Positions 60,708 through 64,000 of a DNA stretch of 64,000 nucleotides are shown here, piece after piece. Numbering within the stretch: position 1 is the stretch's first letter; each line of letters starts with the position of its first letter. Source of the stretch: Burhinus oedicnemus (lineage: Eukaryota; Chordata; Aves; Charadriiformes; Burhinidae). The stretch covers positions 91,173 through 155,172 of the forward strand of contig VFFE01006690.1 in the NCBI GenBank assembly GCA_008921705.1, read 5' to 3'. Under the pieces are notes generated by a model. It saw only the letters and a list, made by a program, of their open reading frames with translations. It was not told where the DNA came from and did no database searches. The position numbers and the translations under genes were made by a program.

Positions 60708-62700
60708 GAATCACAGAATCATATAATCACCTAGGTTGGAAGAGACCTTTAAGATCATCGAGTCCAACCACTAACCTAACACTGCCAAAAGCACCACTAA
60801 ACCATGCCCCTCAGCATGTCTACCCATCTTTTAAATACCTCCAGAGATGGTGACTCCACCACTTCCCTGGGCAGCCTCTTCCAATGTTTTATAACCCTTT
60901 CAGTGAAGAAATTTTTCCTTATATCCATCCTAAACCTCCCCTGGCGCAACTTGAGGCCACTTCCTCTTGTCCTATCCCTTGTTACTTGGGAGAAGAGACC
61001 CACCCCCACCTCGCTACAGCCTCCTTGCAGGTAGTTGTAGAGAGCAATAAGGTCTCCCCTCAGCCTCCTTTTCTTCAGACTAAACAACACTAGTTCCCTC
61101 AGCTGCTCCTCATAAGACTTGTGCTCTAGACCCCTTGCTGGCTTTGTTGCCCTTCTTTGGACACACTCCAGAATCTCAGTGTCTTTCTTGTAGTGAGGGG
61201 ACCAAAACTGAACACAATTCTTGAGGTGGGGCCTCACTAGTGCCAAGAAGCAGCGGACAATCACTTCCCTAGTCCTGCTGGTCATGCTATTCCTGATACA
61301 AGCCAGGATGCTGTTGGCCTTCTTGGCCACCTGGGTTGCACTGATGGCTCATATTCAGGCAGCTGTCGGCCAATGCCCCCAGGTCCTTTTCCGCCAGGCA
61401 GCTTTCCAGCCACGCTTCCCCAAGCCTGTAGCACTGCCTGGGGTTGTTGTGACCCAAGTGCAGGACCCAGCTCTTGGCCTTGTTGAACCTCATATCATCG
61501 ATCTTGGCCCATCGATCCAGCCTGTCCAGATCCCTCTGTACGGCCTTCCTACCCTCAAGCAGATCAACACTCCCACCCAACTTGCGGTCGTCTGCAAACT
61601 TACTGAGGGTGCACTCGATCCCCTCATCCAGATCATTGATAAAGACATTAAACAGAACCAGCCCCAATACTGAGCCCTGGGGAACACCACTTGTGACCAG
61701 CCACCAACTGGATTTATCTCCATTCACCACCACTCTTTGGGCCCTGCCTTCCAGCCAGTTTTTGACCCAGTGAAGTGTACACCCACCCAACCCATGAGCA
61801 GCCAGTTTCTCCAGGAGAATGCTGTGGAACCAGTGTCGAAGGCTCTAGTAAAGTCCAGGTAAACAACATTCACAGCCTTTCCCTCATCCACTAAGTGGGT
61901 CACCTTGTCACAGAAAGAGATCAGGTTAGTCAAGCAGGACCTGCCTTTCATGAAACCATGCTGACTGGGCCTGATCACCTGGTTGTCCTGCATGTGCCAC
62001 ATAATGGCACTCAGGATGGTCTGCTCCATATCCTTCCCCGGCACCGAGGTCAGACTGACAGGCCTGTAGTTCCCTGGATCCTCCTTCCAGCCCTCCTTGT
62101 AGATGGGCGTCACATTTGCTGTCTTCCAGTAACTGGGACCTCCCCAGTTAGCCTGGACTGCTAATAAATGATTTAAAGTGGCTTGATGAGCACTTCTGCC
62201 AGCTCCCTCAGTACGCTTGGGTGGATCCCATCCGGCCCCATAGACTTGTGTATGTCTAAGTGGTGCAGCAGGTCACTCACCATTTCCCCTTGGATTATGG
62301 GGGCTTCATTCTGCTCGCTGCCTCTGTCTTCTAGTTCAGGGGGCTGGGTACTCAGGGTACAACTGGTCCTACTACTAAAGACTGAGGCAAAGAAGGCGTT
62401 AAGTACCTCAGCCTTTTCCTCATCCTTGGTCACTGTGTTTCCACCCCTGTCTACTAAAGGATGGAGATTGTCCTTAGTCCTCCTTTTATTGCTAATGTAT
62501 TTATAGAAGCTTTTTTTATTTTCCTTAACATCAGAATCCAGGTTAAGTACTGGTAGGGCTTTGGCCACTCTGATTTTCCCCCTACATAGCCTCACAGCAT
62601 CTTTGTAGTCCTCATGAGTGGCCTGCCCTTTCTTCCAAAGGCCATAAATTTACCTTTTTTCCCCTGAGTTGCAACCATAGCTCTCTGTTGCAGACAAACC
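60708..62700 (-). mobile_element. CR1 LINE, longest copy in the window (about 2.0 kb)
   Basis: The left end is the 3' terminus in reverse (GAATCACAGAATCATATAAT). Going right it covers the 3'UTR, the C-terminal domain (61330-60797), the RT palm with GVPQGSVLG and FADDRKLGG (61790-61287), the [16 protein letters not shown] block with [15 protein letters not shown] (62113-61724), and the upstream KIRVAKA..NKKSFYKYISNKRR region (62595-62173). It fades near 62700 (RELWLQLRGKK). Catalytic FADD is kept, but several frameshifts and a TRAFD change disable it. The endonuclease domain is missing by 5' truncation. It lies in the intron between NFX1 exons 63350 and 58532, sense to NFX1. Confidence 0.95.
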
Positions 62701-63349
62701 TGCACCAGAGCTGTCCCTCGGCGAGTGTCCAAATTAAAATGATTTCAGTGTAGAAAACTACCCAAAGGACTTGGTAATAATGTGCTCCTATTTCACAGAC
62801 ATTAAACAAATAAACACAACAGAATGAGTAGCAAAAGTTCTTGAAGTGTGCCGGTATAGCTTTTGATACAGAAGTCATGAAGCAACTGCATGGGAAATTT
62901 CACTATTTTGACTTTACGCAATATAAAGGAATATTAGATTTTAACACACATAACAGACTGGCTCTGAAATAATTAAATTCCCAATTCAGCGAGAAGAGAC
63001 GGTAACAGAAAATAAACTAAAAGCAAAAATTAGGGCAAAGGCAGAGGAAGTCAAGTTTCTGACGGAAGGATGTTGGAGAAATTCTGAAACCACAATTATA
63101 ATGTTCCATACATAATTGTAACAACAAACCAGTCAATCACAGAGAACTCATTCTACATAAAAGCAAAAACATGAACTGCTAAGGAATTGTAAAATACTCC
63201 TTTAGCAGTATTGTTACAGTAGAGTCAGGGTTTTTAAAGTCCTCCTATTTTAGCTGGGATTTTGCTCACAATAGTATGTATTTCCCACATCCTGTATGTT
63301 TCAGGTACACACAAGGGTTTCAAATATGTTTCTATGTGTATCTCCTTAC

Positions 63350-63451
63350 CTGGCCTGCTTCATTTCTTTTTTTGTAATAAGTCTACTGATTTCCACTGAA
63401 TCTCCAAGCTGTAGATCTGTTAACTTAGTGGCTATAGATATAGCAGCTATT
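63350..63451 (-). CDS. NFX1: NFX1 coding exon (most 5' exon in the window)
   Basis: Acceptor TTCTTTTTCAG (AG at 63453-63452), donor CCAG|GTAAGG (GT at 63349-63348). The 102-bp exon reads [20 protein letters not shown] then [13 protein letters not shown] and two bases of arginine. [14 protein letters not shown] is a hallmark block of NFX1 between the last zinc fingers and the R3H domain. Exons encoding the fingers must lie to the right of 64000; none is seen between 63452 and 64000. Confidence 0.95.
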
Positions 63452-64000
63452 CTGAAAAAGAAGAGCGTTACATTTCATTTAAGGCAACACATAAACCTTT
63501 GAAAAGGTGTACAAAGCTGCAGATTTAAACCTCCAGGTGGAAGAAGTAAGACAGACTGACCATTTCATCATCAGATTACAGAATGGGACTCTAGTTCCAC
63601 ATCATCTAGTTTCAGGAGTCTAACTTAGCTATGTAAACTAAGAGGTTACTCTCTCTCATCTCCCGCAAGCAACTAGGAGCGAGACTAACAACTGGACATG
63701 CTTCTTCAAGGAACTTTTCAGAGCATCAATTCTAAGTAAGTTTAAACTAGGCAATGCAAATACTCTTTCTTCTCACCTGCTTAAAATCAGATTATTTTTA
63801 TCTTTCAGCAACCTGAACAGTTGGAATTATCATACAAACTTAGCTGGCATTAAATGCTGCTTTTGTTAATATCACATGGGCCAAGAGTAATTTCTAAACA
63901 TATAGGAACACATTTGACAAACAGATACAAACACTTGCTTTAAACTGATTGTTTCTTTCCCTTGCTCTTGACTTGGCCTCTGATTAGATAAATAAATACA

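Larger units (their letters stand above)
37867..63451 (-). other. NFX1: NFX1 gene, 3' half (seven coding exons)
   Basis: The locus runs right to left. Coding exons are 63451-63350, 58532-58491, 58128-58030, 48263-48197, 44381(+gap)-44276, 39567-39466 and 37942-37867. Their translations follow the C-terminal third of vertebrate NFX1, a nuclear zinc-finger protein that binds the X-box of MHC class II promoters, carries RING-like and NFX1-type fingers, and ends with an R3H single-strand nucleic-acid binding domain. The repeated NFX1-type fingers are encoded upstream, beyond 64000. Every visible junction has GT/AG ends and each pair of exons joins in phase with no stop. That, with the near-identical last residues (IDYFDVQD), makes a functional gene likely. 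The introns hold CR1 copies and a broken provirus in antisense. Confidence 0.93.

Overview
The window is vertebrate nuclear DNA, almost certainly from a bird. The evidence is many CR1 LINE fragments (3' ends of the ATTCTATGATTCT type), several avian-style LTR retrotransposon remnants, one sharp GC-rich promoter island in AT-rich DNA, and short exons with GT/AG splice sites separated by long introns. There are no operons, CRISPR arrays or prokaryotic signals.

Two genes are recognised, both on the minus strand. At the right, seven consecutive coding exons of NFX1 run from 63451 down to the stop codon at 37867. They encode the C-terminal part including the R3H domain. All visible splice phases agree, and the reading ends in IDYFDVQD. 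The R3H exon is cut by a 20-N assembly gap at 44382-44401. A plausible polyadenylation signal at 34071-34076 suggests a 3'UTR of about 3.8 kb. At the left, a CpG island (about 10255-11060) holds the first coding exon (10787-10661) of a K-Cl cotransporter, best matched to SLC12A7/KCC4. Everything from 10660 to position 1 is then its first intron. About 23 kb of intergenic DNA separates the two genes.

Mobile elements make up most of the rest. Intron 1 of SLC12A7 has a complete 1.03-kb ERVL-like solo LTR with a 5-bp target duplication and a very old CR1. The intergenic part has a CR1, a solo LTR, and a nested pair in which one LTR inserted into an antisense copy of its own family. NFX1 introns carry five or more CR1 copies and a broken endogenous retrovirus (49125 to about 52795). 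That provirus keeps its 5' LTR, a tRNA-Lys-type primer binding site, a hydrophobic leader reading frame, gag and the protease, but has lost polymerase, env and the 3' LTR. Its gag is itself interrupted by another solo LTR.

The points most worth a second look are: a 125-bp perfectly complementary inverted CR1 pair flanking two small NFX1 exons; the NFX1-SLC12A7 neighbourhood; the nested antisense LTRs; the conserved-looking hydrophobic leader frame of the provirus; and unidentified coding-like minus-strand tracts between 27.2 and 29.5 kb.
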